The position numbers were made by a program, and so were the translations under genes. DNA of 64,000 bases, taken from Casuarius casuarius. Taxonomy: Eukaryota; Chordata; Aves; Casuariiformes; Casuariidae. The stretch is from NCBI GenBank assembly GCA_003342895.1, contig PTFA01000041.1:5661271-5725270 (forward strand), written 5' to 3'. Shown here one piece after another: positions 49,582-62,397 of this stretch; position 1 is the first letter of the stretch, and each line of letters starts with the position of its first letter. The notes beneath the pieces are model-generated. The model searched no databases. It was not told where the DNA came from and saw nothing but the letters and a program-made list of their open reading frames with translations.

Positions 49582-52500
49582 TTTCTTTTTCTTATAATAA
49601 GAGAGAAGGAAAGTAAGGAAGCCAAGAGTTTAAAAGTTCAGTCCTGAGCATTGGTCATTATTCGTGTTTCTGAGTTTTTCTAAAAATGAAGCCCATATCT
49701 ACTTTAAACACTTTCACTATGATTTAGAGCCATTAAAATTCCTAAATTAGGTATTGTATAGCTGGGACATTGTTCTGTTGTTCAACACATCTTGATATGT
49801 TGAAGCCTTCTCTTCTTTTTCCAGCTTGCAACGGAAGTTGAAGTTTTGCATGAGACATGAATTCTGAGAAATTTTATTTTTGAAATTTTGAATCATTGTA
49901 ACCTGAGAATCAAGTGATTTTGCTTTGTTAGTATTGAGACATGGTACATATCAAGATTTTAATGCAAAGGTATAAAATAAATGATCTGAAGTGAGAAATA
50001 AAATGTTTTTGCTACAAGCAAATTAAGCAAATACAACAGAAACTGTTCACTAGAAACTGTAGCATCTAAAATTTCTTAAAAATGGATGAAAACTTTAGAT
50101 TTTGTTAATACTGCTTTTTCCAGAGAAAAGTACTTGGTCAAATTTTCTATGATCTAAAGTATTCTTAAATCAGTATGGTAGATATCTCAAACATGAAGTG
50201 AACAGATTAAGTTATCTGCTATTAGGCGCCCCATTTGAAAACTGGCCAGCCTTTAATATCATTGAGGATTAAAGATAAAACAGTAAATAGTCATCATTAG
50301 ATGTTATCTCATGATCCATCTACCCTGAAAATCAAGCAAAAGAAGTCACTTCTTCAGATTAAGGAACATCAACTGCAGACTGTACTAATTCTGAGTGTAA
50401 TGGGTCTGAATCAAAATTTGAAGTCCAAATTGTTTATACGGTTGTGCAGATGTGTAGCTGAATATTTTATAGAGTATATGAATAAAAATCTAGGGCATTT
50501 CTTTGCAGTGTGGTTGTGGGATGGAGGGAGTAAGTTCTAGCCAATTCAATCCTGAGGATCCTGAGGAAAGATCTCAATCTAGCAGATACAGGATTTGAAT
50601 CTCACTATTGCAATACATGACCACTTCTGTTTTCCCGAGACCTGATAACTGAAACAGCCATCTGACCAATATTTGTGGTTAGCAGGGGGAAAAAAAAGGG
50701 GAATTTACACACGATATTTTAAAAATAGTGAGAAGGATTGGTAAAAATAATAGTAAACTGTGATGAGGCTGTGGATGGAGAGACTAAGGCTGTGGAAGGA
50801 AAAGGAAGAAAGGAAACTTTCAGCGATTAGATAAGCAGCCATAATTTTCAGGACATACTTGCTCCAAACCTCAGAAAACATTATGGTTCATCTGTCATTA
50901 GATTTTGACCTGTGCTGGAAATTCTTTTAGAAGCAGAAATACTGTAATGAATTGGCTAAAACCATATACATTTTCTTTGAAACCTTTTGTCTTTATGCCA
51001 ATGTAAGCAAAAAAAATGCTTTTACCATAAGTATTTAGCTTTCCTATAACCCGTGATTTTTGCTTCATTCTTAACACACTTAAGTAGTGGGTTATGTTTT
51101 TTTATTGCATTGCTTTATTTTTTACATTTTTGTGCAGTTTTGTGGGGTTTTCTTGTAATGTGTGTGGGAATATCCCACTGGCCAAATCATTTGCTGCACA
51201 TCTTTAGGTCTCTCACTTTCAGCAGTCATAGCGTATAGATGGGCAGCATTAGACATTAAAATGCATGAAGTTGAATTAGACTCTTCAGCCCCCTCATGGG
51301 CCCATAGGCAGAAGCATTTCTGAAAGTACTGTCATTGAAAATGCTACTAATAAATAATATGTATTTTAGGCTGAAAGCATTTCACATCTAAAGGCACTAA
51401 ATGTTTGAATTGTAATCATAAATGAACAAGTATCAAAAACAGTAGTGGAATGAAGCCAATAATTTATCAGTTTTTCAAAACACCGTTTACAAGAGACATT
51501 TTTGATTTTTCTTTGGTTACACATCCATAGATATTATGCAGGCTGCATACTGAATCATGACAGAAGGATCTTTGGTATACGAGGTGGTGGGTTTTGTTTC
51601 TTCAAGCTTTTCCTTTGCTGCTGTTTAATCTGGAATTGGTCCCTCTTCCCATTCATTTTAATCGTCTGCTATGAATTTAGAGGTTTTATGTTGGTATACT
51701 TAGCATAATTCCATTTTATCCTTCCTTACCATGCTGGAAATGGGCTCCAGATCAGACATTGTGGAGGACATGCATTTAGAATCATTCTTTTGAAAATGGG
51801 CCTATCCCCAGAAGCACACATCTGCGTCTTGACATTGTTTCACAACTCAGAAGGGTTGTCATAGGTGCAATCTTTCAGTGTCTAATAATAACGGGTAAAC
51901 TGGTACAGTGAGAATCTCTCTCGCTAGCTTCACTTTGATAGATGTTTTCCAGCTATACGTGAAGACCAAAAGATTGAAAACTTTGATTCTGAAGCATGCA
52001 GAATCTTTGCCTGATTGCCTTTAACCAAGAGCATTTGGATATTGCAGAATAAAGAGAATCCCCCTCTCTCTTTGAGTTTTTAATTTTGACCTTTGTGGTC
52101 AACTGAAGTGTGTGTCTTTTCTGTTTCTTGGTGACTAGCATCATTTTTCTTCACAAGTCAAATACAACATATCAGAAGACATCTCCTGCCAGACATGCTG
52201 GCATGTGTTTTTCTTGCACTGGATTGATACTGAAGTACTTTATTTTAGAAGACAATTCTTTAGTCACAGTTTCTGAATTTTGGTTGATCTCACTAGCACA
52301 GAGAAAAAAATGTGTTGTGACACAGGGCTGTATGGCTGTTTTAGCATGATATATTGCAGTCTGTGCATTTTATTACTGTGGAACAGTTTTATGACATTAC
52401 CATTTCCATTTTTGGTTTTAATATCCTAACAGCAATTATATTTTCTCTAGTGTGGTTTAATGTTTTAAATAGAAGGTTTAGGGTCAGGTAAGATTTCTTG

Positions 52501-53763
52501 CTCTTCCGTATACCTAAGTTGACTCCATAGACTCTTGAGTTGCTCAGGCCTTTTAATCTTACTCTCCCTAATTTTACCCCAAGGCAAATGGGGTTCAACT
52601 ACACTAAATATACTTCGCAGACGTTCTGTGAGGCTGAATGACTTGTTTACAGAAGTTTTTATATTAAAGATACTGTATAATGCAAAGAATTTTCATGAAG
52701 AAGACTGATCTTCAGACTCCATGCCATATTCTAGGAACAGAAAATACTCTAAAAGAGGGGAGGAGGATTCAGGTGTGTGTGGAATGTATGATCTATCATG
52801 TGCCAGCCTCTCAAATTTTAGTAAATAATCAACACCTTTGAAAAACAAGTCAATAAACTGTTTTTCCACCACTTTGGGTATGCTTCAGAAGCATGACCTG
52901 ATTCTACTAATGCACATCCTCCTAAGGCAAGAATCCCACTGCACTTTTCTGCCTGAGAAGTGGGCCTCAAAGGGACAGAAAATACATCCATGAAGTCTCT
53001 CTATTTCTGCTGTGTGACCACATAAAAGTGAAGCAGAATTTGGCTTGTAGTGAGAATTTTCCTTGTAATACTAGAGAGCACATCTAAAGAAACCCAAAAT
53101 TTTCTGCTCAAGTAAATTTTGTTTTGCTGATGAAATCTGTGGTGCTTAAAGTGGAAACCCTCTTTGGTAACTGAACAAAGCCACCAGTATGTTGTCTGAC
53201 TGACGGTCTGGTGTTTGATTAATCAAACTGTTAATTTGATTTTAAATGACTGATGCTCTTTTAGTATTTCTGAACTTAAATGCTGGTTTATAATTACGGT
53301 ACTGAATCAAAGGCTATTCCCAACCATTACGCAGATTAGTTTGGAAAGATGTGTTTTGATTTTAGTAGTCATAAAAAAACTAGCATTGGTGTTTACTTTA
53401 AAGCACAAATATGTTCAAAGAAACACATAGTTAAAGTGATAAAGCAGTGCCCTCACACTTTTTATCTGAAACAAGAATGCAAGGGTGCAATTTTTAATAA
53501 GTTATATAAACAGCACACTTTATCTTCTAAAGAGATAAACAGTTTGGGGGCATTCATAGCAGTTTGATTGGTGGGCACTTAGCTTTGTGTAATGAACATA
53601 TATCATGCAAAACTTTTGTAAAACTGCTTGAGGTAGAGGATTAATCCTGCATGGAGCTGTTTGTGTCTTGTAATTTGCCGAGGATTTGCAAATTCCCAGT
53701 GAACTTGGAAACTAAGTAATTGTAGCATATATGAACTGCATGTGCTGTGGCATATTTTCAAGT

Positions 53764-53779
53764 GCTTATATATATAAGC
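53764..53779. repeat. Perfect 16-bp AT palindrome
   Basis: gcttatatatataagc is fully self-complementary without a spacer. AT-rich palindromes of this kind arise easily by chance or slippage. Confidence 0.9.
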
Positions 53780-55757
53780 CCTTAAAACAAATGCAAATCA
53801 GATCTGTCAGTTTCCATAGGGTTCACATATATGCTTTCAAAGAGTGTATCTGTAACTACAGGAGAGCATCTGTATTTGGAAAAAAACATTGATTTCTGCA
53901 AAAACATTATTGTGAAATAGTATAAATTACGGATAGTCACTAATGTGGTAAATTCAATGTAGTAAATCTACAAAATATTTTAAAAGTATCAGTCTTTGTA
54001 TGGAAAGGAAAAAGGTCTGGAGGCATTGTTTTTGCCTATTTTTAAAACCCATATATGTCAGATATATTATTTTCCCTAGTTTTCCTCATGAGCTGCTTGA
54101 GTATCTTTGGGGTATATATTGCTACACTGCAGGTATATCACAGATAATCTGACCTTAATGATGACATTATTTTTTCCAAGTGTGTTTTGGGGCATTTTAG
54201 GTAAGTAGGTGTTTAACAAAATATTCTAAATTTAAAGAAAGTTTTCCATGCCTTTATTTTTGGTTTCCCAGCTATGTACAGTTTTAAGAGGCTTGATTTT
54301 TGGAGGAAGGATGCTCAGCATTTTCTGGAAATGAATTCCCAGAAAGGTGATTTGGGCATCATTACAGCCAAAATCATTAGTCATTCTTGAAAATCTTGGC
54401 TGAAGAATATTAGACAACACAATCTCTGTTTCTGTAGGGTTTTCCATTTCTTTTTTCTCACATCATAATCGCATAAATGTATTGGTCATTGCAGTCCTTC
54501 CAGAGTACACAGACCTGAATTTTGACTTTAAAACCAAGCTAAACCACCCTTTTGACATTTCCCTTTTGTTTTTCATATATCACATAGAGCAGGATGAAAA
54601 AGGATGAGAATATCTTTGTTTCTTCCTTTGCAAGTAATCTTTTGGGGAAAAAAGATATTCTTTCAAGGAAAGAAGCATGAGGAAAATCTAAAAATACTAA
54701 TTCAGCATTCCTAAATGACCTTCACTTTGTTGACATATCACTGCTAGCCCATGTAGTTTTTACCTGTTTTATGAAAGAATAGTGGACTTGGCCGAGTTCA
54801 TGGAGGGGGTTCTGGAAGGTTGCCATTGTGTTGGTGTTCTTTGTTTGTGGGAAAGTGTGTTCTCAGTAGTTATATAAATACTTGCATCTGATATTTTTTA
54901 TGTTTCATTACTCCGTGTCAAAATCACAGTCAGGTTATTGAAGGTGTGGAGTATGTGTTTATCTGAGTTGTGTGTCATGGATGTCCTCAGGACTCATGTG
55001 CCTGTAATGACAGACAGTCAGTCCACAGATGTAGACTGATTCCTGGCTCATGGGTGTACAGGTGGACTCTGTTTTGCTTTTCCACCTGTGTTCAAAACAC
55101 TGCAGGCTTGAAGTGCCATGTCACTGTGGTCTGTTCATTTTTTTCCACTGTAGCCTTTTGAAACTCCTTGCTGTGGATGGCAGTGACTTAAAAATGGAGT
55201 GAATTTCAAATTCGAAATTTCTGCCTGACTCCTTCCCTTGAAATCCCACTGGAGCCTGCCAAGAAAACTGAACACAGTCTAAGGCTGTGGAAATAGTTAT
55301 GGCTCTGTGAAGCCACAGCACCAGGAAGATGATATTTTCTGTAGGTTGCCAGAAGCCTGCAGGGTCAAATGGAAGACAGGAGCTTCTGTCTTATATGTTC
55401 CCTGGGTTCATGAGTAGAAATGTTTTCTGAGGATTAAGTAGGAAAAGGAAAATTCTTCTTTTACTGGAAGAACCCGGCAGTCTGGGGCCTGAATTAATTT
55501 TGATTAATTGTAATACCCAATTAAGATTAGGAGCCTTGTTCTATAGTCCATGAGAAGAGGCAGTTTTAGAGAGTGACTCAATGCATGTAAGATATGAATT
55601 GTCCTTTGGAGGTGCCTGTCTCTCACCATTGAGTTATATAGAGAGCCTTTGTTGATGGGCTCCTGATTAGGCATCCCAGAGAAATTCCTGAAGTTAATGA
55701 GATGAATTTGGATCTCAGCAAAACAAAACTTTTTCAATTTACTCCCCTGTATATAGT

Positions 55758-55772
55758 AAAAAAAAAAAAAAA
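55758..55772. repeat. Poly-A tract
   Basis: Fifteen A residues. Read on the minus strand it produces the phenylalanine run of the 169-codon frame. Confidence 0.9.
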
Positions 55773-56371
55773 GATCTAGGAGAATACAGTAGCATTTAAG
55801 CTTAACAGAAAGTTGTATTTTTAATTTGGGGAATTGGTCACTAAAACTTATTTTGATAAGTGCCCTACCTTTTTGGGGTAAGTAGATCAAAGGACAGAAC
55901 TTGTTTTTTTCCATTTGAATTTCATTTGTAATGCCTTTATTAATTTTGAGCATATTTTTACAGTCTGAAGTTAAAATTTTCCATTTATATATCATAGTTG
56001 ATGAGTAAATCATAGTTGGCTTATTTGATTTAGATGACTCTGTAAAAAAGCAGTAGAAGTAATACTGCTATTTACCTACATTGGCTGCTGTAGAGACCTG
56101 AAAACCTGTGGATAAACATTCTTACAACAAGAAGAGCCAGTATTTTCTAATTTTCAGCAGCCCAAAATTTGAAATTAGGTTTTGGATATACTTTACTCAC
56201 TCTCTATCTTGTTCTATCTAAACTTAAAATTTAGATTGCAAAGAACTTAATTACGCTTTTTTCATTTGTGTGTTTTACATGGATCCCTTGATAAGCCTGC
56301 ACAAGGTCAAGCACAAGTTTAATTTCAAATGACATTATAAAATGTTACAGCATGGCACAGAGGTCCTGTAT

Positions 56372-56423
56372 AGAAGATTTAATATTCTTAAAAAATGAGA
56401 AGATTTAATATTGTTAAAAAATG
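56372..56423. repeat. 26-bp exact-period tandem duplication
   Basis: Two directly adjacent 26-bp units (56372-56397 and 56398-56423) begin agaagatttaatatt and differ at one base. Confidence 0.95.
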
Positions 56424-56527
56424 TAACTACCATTATTTTAAAAAGTCCGTGCCAGTTATCCAGATTAATTCTTGGAGCCTGGAATTTGCATTTGCTTGCA
56501 GACAGACCTGTCTACTCTTTTCTCCAG

Positions 56528-56644
56528 CAGCAACGTCCCAGAGAAATTCCTTCACGAAGAAGACATTTCTGTGGGGAAAAGCAGGAATGTGAACTGGTAT
56601 ATCCTGATAGGTTGCTGCTACCAAATTATTCACTGGATATCTAA
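56528..56644 (+). CDS. Exon-like segment, possible terminal exon, low confidence
   Basis: A good polypyrimidine tract and acceptor (tctactcttttctccag) precede 56528. Two plus frames stay open for an unusually long stretch in this AT-rich DNA. The frame ending at 56644 reads QQRPREIPSRRRHFCGEK and on to a TAA. The frame that would follow from exon 2 (AA plus C) reads SNVPEKFLHEEDISVG and runs to a stop at 56750. The overlap of two open frames suggests either a real exon or a G+C-richer conserved non-coding block. No domain is recognisable, and I cannot choose between the frames. Confidence 0.15.
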   Translation, partial: QQRPREIPSRRRHFCGEKQECELVYPDRLLLPNYSLDI

Positions 56645-56833
56645 GCCTCTGTGCTGGCAGTTCCAGCTCTCGTTCTCTTTCAGAGCAGCTTTGGCTTTAA
56701 GTATAATAATTGTTAACCATGGCAAGAAATCTGAAAGTGAAGGAAGCTGAAGTTTAAACTTAACAAAAACTGTTGCTGCAAACCTCTCTTATTCTGCTGT
56801 CCTGGCTTCATTATAAACAAATGTCTGTGAGCT

Positions 56834-56872
56834 GGTTGCATTATTACGGCTGTAATCAGCTCATTAATCTTT
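56834..56872. other. Candidate conserved regulatory element
   Basis: gcattattacggctgtaatc followed by agctcattaatc contains several homeodomain-type cores and an imperfect inverted arrangement (attac/gtaat). It is neither a repeat nor an open frame. Low-confidence call from motif density. Confidence 0.2.
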
Positions 56873-59321
56873 TTTTTTCTTTTTCCTGAGAAACTGGTTT
56901 TATATATTTGTAATTAGGAAATTGATCCTGTATTGTCTATAGATTGAAGTTACTAGTTATTCACTTCAAGTGTTCACAGTTTTAGTATACTGAGGCAGAG
57001 TATTTATGAGAAAAAAAGAATGTCTGTATGGATTTACTGCTGTATACAGGGAGGACTTACTGGTGCTGGACTGCATTGTCTGAATTTCTTTGGATATCCA
57101 TACACAGCATTTAGTTGTGAAGTTTAGGGAGCGTCAGCTGCTGGGTGGGGTCCTAAGCACAGTTTTACCTGTACACCAGTTTTGGCCAGGAGCTTATATT
57201 AGTTTTAGTACTATGCATTATTGGCTTAGATTTGCCACATCCTGATCGTTGCCAAAATGGTGATGTTCAGCTCTGGAGTGATCAGTGCAAAGAAGCTCGG
57301 CTTAGTGAAAGAAATATCCATGGTGGCAAGAAAGGGCAAGAAGCAAGTTTCTGGCCCACGCTGAGCAACTTCTGGGAGGTCATGGCACAGTATACGTGGT
57401 GTGGGCAGTGAGCCCGGGTAGCTACTGTGACCAGGGTCTATGCTTTTATTTGCATTTTTGGTCAATCTGCTGAAGGTCTTCACTTAGAGGAAACCGATAC
57501 AGAGGCAGCACTGGCCAATTGGTCTCTGAAAGTTTCTATGAAAAACATCCTTTCCTAATCACATCTAGCCATCTGCCGCATGCTTCATGGCTCCTTCGGA
57601 GCGGGGTGGTCTTTTGGGCCAGCAGTGCTTGTTCCCATCTGCTTAGCCTTCACTAGATGATTTTTGCTAATGCTTCTTTGACAGTAACATGTTAACTCTG
57701 CTTGAGAAATCCTCTCTCCGTTATGTAACCGTTGTGGACGGAGCGCTTGCTGCCAGGTAGGGTCCCTACCTCTTTATGCTGCTCTTAATTTCCAAAGGAC
57801 AGAACCATTTTGAGCCAGCTGGTTTCAGCACCCACCATAATAAGCACATATTAGATTTAGCACAAAAACATCACACTCAATTGTGTGCCAAAATGTGAAT
57901 CTATGACTACATAATATTTATAATCTGATTGTGAATTGTTCAGGATCACACGGTAACAAAAACTTACCTGGAAGGTCAGTTGTCAGGTCTTCAGGTCTAG
58001 GCTGAATACTGTCTGTGCAAAGGATTCAGGGCTGTCATGTATTCAGTTTATCTCGCACTTTATTGTGCTTACCTACTGTCTTCCAGCAGGTCCTGATTTT
58101 TTGAACAATTACCTGAATTGTATGAAGGCTATTTTACAAACAGATTTTAATCTGCGGCTCATTCGCAAGTTATTTTGTCTGGTTACTTGCTGTTAATTAC
58201 TCAGGAACAAACACTATTATTTCTTCTCCCTGACAAAATACCTGAATCCTCTGTCAAGTGGAGGAGGTAAATCAAAGACAGTTCAAAATGGCTGGGCAGG
58301 AGTATTCAGCACGTGTGGATGTATTTTTCTGAAAAGCATTCACGGAACTCGCGGTCATGTTAACTTGCTTGCAAGCAGAAGTACAAGAATGATTACAAAA
58401 GAATTGCAGTCCAGCTAGTACGTGTACGTTTTTGTCAGGGAACAGTGGTGTCATTGCTGTGGTAGTCTGACATACGTGCCAGTGGGAGGACGTGGTGTTG
58501 AATGTGCTGGTATCCTGCAGAGCCAATTTTATCACGCTGCGACTTCCTTGCGCTGTGATTCCTTCATATCTCTGAGATCTGTTTGCCTCACTGTAGTAAC
58601 TGTTGAGAGAAATCTTTCGTTCAGGTGCAGACACCACTGAGCAAACTATGTTGCAGTTAGAAAGAAGAAAATAAGCATTTAAGAAGTGATGAGTAGCTAG
58701 TTGCTGTACAGTTCAGACCAAGAGTCATTAAGGTTAATAGGAGTATTTTCATTCTCTACTAGAGAGGCTGCGTTTGTATCCTCAATGAAGGTTTGATACT
58801 CTTACCACTGGTATCTACAGCCCAATATTTTAAAGCTTTTTTAAAATCTGTCAAGGCAGGAGGGAGAATACTGCACTGCACACAGTTATGTTGAATATAT
58901 TCTATTAGCAGATTCATAGATTCATGTAAAGGACTTTTTTATTCTCTGTGCTGACCTTATTGAGATGAAAAAATTTCACTCAGTAAATTTTTAAAAAAGC
59001 CTATTTCTTCTCTTTGAGCAGTGATTTACTGTACAGGATGCATCATAAAACTAAATATACATGTATACAAGCAGCTTAAACTTACTTTAGGATGAAAATT
59101 TTGTCTTGGTCAAATTGAAGATGTGAATTCCCAAAGGGATTACAGTTACTAAAGGGTACTCCTTACTACAAAAGATTGGTGTGAATAAAAACATATTACT
59201 GCAGATAAATTGCTAATATTTCTATTACATTCTCTAGAAACAGAGTTGGCAAGTCTTAACCTATTTTGTTTATTTAAAAACCTTCTTCTTTGCTTTGACG
59301 CTCTCATCTTGTGCTTACAGC

Positions 59322-59428
59322 TCCGATTTGATGGGGAATTAAAGATTCACGTTTGCTTTCTGAGTCTTTTCTTAAGCTTGTGCAGGACAAAACGAAAGAA
59401 AAACAAAGATTGTCTGGAAAATCTAAGG
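59322..59428 (+). CDS. Exon-like segment, very low confidence
   Basis: An acceptor-like tract (tcatcttgtgcttacag) precedes and a weak donor (AAG|gtgatt) follows this 107-bp segment. The open frame reads LRFDGELKIHVC, then a basic KRKKNKD stretch. It is out of phase with exon 2 as a direct successor, where the AAC-start frame meets a TAA within eight codons. Without an intervening exon it cannot belong to this gene. Confidence 0.12.
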
Positions 59429-59703
59429 TGATTTAGTTTTATAAATCCTTTCAGCAGATCCTGTGTTTACTAAGTGAACTACATGGGGTTAATTTACTAA
59501 AGTGTTCTGAAAGAATTAGCCAAATGAGAAAAGAAACATTACCTAGAGTTGCTGTTCTTTGCCAAGAACAAAAGTAAAACAAATCAGGGGCAGGTTGAGT
59601 GGATCCGGTTAAATAATAATGGCTCTCCAGCAGGAAGTCTGTCTGTCAACTGAAAGGTGAGACAGCAGCAGAATGACAATGCCCGTGGATCAGCTCTGAG
59701 AGT

Positions 59704-59763
59704 AAAAAAAAAAAAAAAAGAAAAAACATCCAAATCAAAAACCCTCCAAAACTCCCCCCCCCC
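59704..59763. repeat. Poly-A and poly-C simple sequence
   Basis: A run of fifteen A residues, then more A-rich sequence, then a C-run (ccccccc). The phenylalanine-rich minus-strand ORF across it is an artefact. Confidence 0.9.
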
Positions 59764-62218
59764 AAATGAAAATATAAGATGACTGAACTCAAATTCGCAT
59801 CTTTTAGCTCGAGTATCTGGAAACAAATTTCTTCTCTAAGTTATTCACATGCAGATTTGTTGTTGGTGGTGAAATGCCTCAGGATAACAGCAGCATTTGG
59901 CACTTTCTGATTGCTCAGTGAGGCTAACTGCTACTTTCTCAGTGAAAAACCTGCCTTAGAGGTGTACAGCTGTGATGTGCAAGAGTAGCTTTGGCATTTC
60001 CTTTTTCCCGGTACAGGAGGTGAGCCCTGCAATAGCTGAAGACTTTTGCATGAAAATGAAGTATGCAAAGGTAAGTGTCATGCGCTGGTGTGGCCTGAGA
60101 ACCTGCAGCATTTGCTAGCAGTCACAGCAGTGGTAGAAATAAGGCTCGACAGAATATATAACAAATTATTAAAATATCCACAAAATCGTTTCAGTCTTTG
60201 ATGCTCTATTATTATACTTTGGTTCCTAAAAAAGTGGAATGCTCTTCAAGCATGTGCAAATTCCACAGAAGTCTGGAAGAGTTGTAAATGCTTATTGTCT
60301 CTGAGAGAAGGGCTAGTTATTTAATGTACTTACATATGGATTTAACAGCTGACAGAAGTCTGAAAACTGTGGTCTTCATTTTTTAGGACTTTCAGCATAT
60401 CATTTTTCAAAATCACTGCACTCATTTTTTGTATATGAAGTCCTCTCACAGTGCTATCATGCAATTCCAAATTGCCATTTTTGTGCTTAAAACACCTTCA
60501 GGAAACAAATGTATTCAGTTGTTTCGAAATGATCAGTTCAGTTCTCATTTCCATTTGGTAATTGCTGTGCAAGATTTACCTGCTGTAACGTAGTTTATTT
60601 TGTCTGGAGACGCCTTTGTTTCTGGGTATGGCTGCTAAGCAACAGGCCAGATATTTACAGTCAAACAAGTAAAACAAAAGCCTCATCTGCCATTCGGAAG
60701 CCCAACTTCATTGTTATTGGACTGCTCAGCTGGGTCATCATATCTGAGAGTCAGCTTGTTACGGTACAGTGCTCAACTTCGTTTTCTAGCACACAATAAT
60801 TTAACCATAGGAATCCGTTCAATCCTCCTATTATCTAGCAAGATTGTAACTATATGGGAGTATTTTAATATATCATGTATTATTTATTTTAAATGATTTT
60901 TTTCCCCTCAAAGGGACAAAAGGAAAAGTTGCCTCATGAGACAGTCTGATTTTCAAAAGTAGAGTTGCCTTCTCGGGTACCCTGGAACTATGCAGGGTTT
61001 TTTAGTGAGTTCCTACTAATATTAGAGCTGAGATCTTCCCTTCTGTTACCTCTCTTGTTCTGCCCAAAACAGTAATCTGAATATATTTCTTGGAACCAAT
61101 CTGGAAAAAAAGAAAAAAAAAACAGAAAAGAAGAAAGCTCAAATCCCAGAAGGAGCAGTCAGACAGAAGTGCTACTGTCAAAGGGAAATTACCATAGAGG
61201 CAAGTAGATAATCAAGAGTAATCAAGCTGGTGGCTCTAAAATGCAGCAGTTTCCCTCCAGACCTTGTATTCACCTACAGTGGGTCAGAGGCCAAGGCAGG
61301 CTGACTGCCGCTGAGGTAAGCTTTCCTGAAAAGTTAAAGGTGACATGACATGTTTTCCATGTATTGATAGCTGGGACCGGTCATCTTCTCCAAGACTGTG
61401 GTTGCTAACTGCAGGCTGTATCGTAGTGAATACGAGCAAGGGGGTTGGTCCTCCCCATTTCAGTGCATCCGTGTTACTATTCTGGTTAATTCAGCAACCG
61501 CGGATGACATCTGTCAGTTATCTATCCACGTACAAGTCAGATGGAGGCTAAATATGGGGGAGGTCATGAATCATTCTGAAAAGAATTGAGAAGCCCACTG
61601 GGGAATGATTTCAATCATGTTGCTAAAACCTGTTGCCAAAAGTAGGCATCTAATACCCATGCACCATACTTGTCACTGTACGATAAAGATATACGAGTAT
61701 TACACGTAAGCTGAAATGAGTGAATTTGGTCTTTTCAGCAGGTACGCTGAGTGCTCCTGACATTGTGTGGGAAATATTTAAGGAATTTATGGCACCAAAA
61801 TACAGACGTATTCCAGAACTGTCTTTTGGAGTTGCAGGTTTCAGCGTTTGAGGGAGGAATAATAAGCAGGGCCTGAAGAGTAAAATCCACCAAACCGACT
61901 TCACAGATTCTGAAGCAGTCAGTAGCCATACAAAGTCCTGCAGTGTATGGGTTGGAATATTAATTTTACAGGCTAATCCACCTGGCCATCTGCTCATCTG
62001 AAATTCAAATAGGGCTGTGTATCGCAGCTTAATAACCTATAACAACCAATAGCTATAAATGATCAGCAGAACATGTCATTCTGTCTTGCTCTTCCATCAG
62101 TGAATGAATATGACGTGTCATTTAATACTTCAGCTACTGATTATTCCTGATGGGAGGGAGGGTGATAAAGCAAGTGATTGAGCCAGTAGTGATGTTTGGC
62201 ATGCATCTTGTGGATCCA

Positions 62219-62238
62219 TTTTTTTTTTTTTTTTTTTT
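62219..62238. repeat. Poly-T tract of 20 bases
   Basis: Uninterrupted T-run. It could be the 3' tail of a minus-strand retroposon, but the sequence to its right is not recognisable. Confidence 0.95.
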
Positions 62239-62367
62239 GCTGTGCTCTCCTATGGTCCAATTATTATGGGTTGTGCCAAAGGCTAGAGGAAAGATTGTGT
62301 TTAGATCTTCAGATTGGAAGTAACGTGACAAATAATTTCCTCTGAGAATTACTTTCCGGTGGAAAGA

Positions 62368-62397
62368 ATTGGTCTTGACTGGGTAGTCAAGACCAAT
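62368..62397. repeat. Perfect inverted repeat, 13-bp stem, 4-base loop
   Basis: attggtcttgact and agtcaagaccaat are exact reverse complements separated by gggt. It forms a strong hairpin in DNA or in a transcript of either strand. The stem is too short for a microRNA precursor, and no T-run follows that would suggest a Pol III terminator. Confidence 0.95.

Noticed and set aside
55504..56013. 169-codon minus-strand ORF
   Set aside because: It crosses a poly-A tract (phenylalanine run), has no domain, intron-like composition and no promoter or splice context. The left part may be an old repeat.
59584..59826. 80-codon minus-strand ORF with phenylalanine run
   Set aside because: Caused by the poly-A/poly-C simple sequence at 59704-59763.
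62368..62397. Hairpin as a microRNA precursor
   Set aside because: A 13-bp stem with a 4-base loop is far shorter than a microRNA precursor, and pairing does not extend into the flanks.
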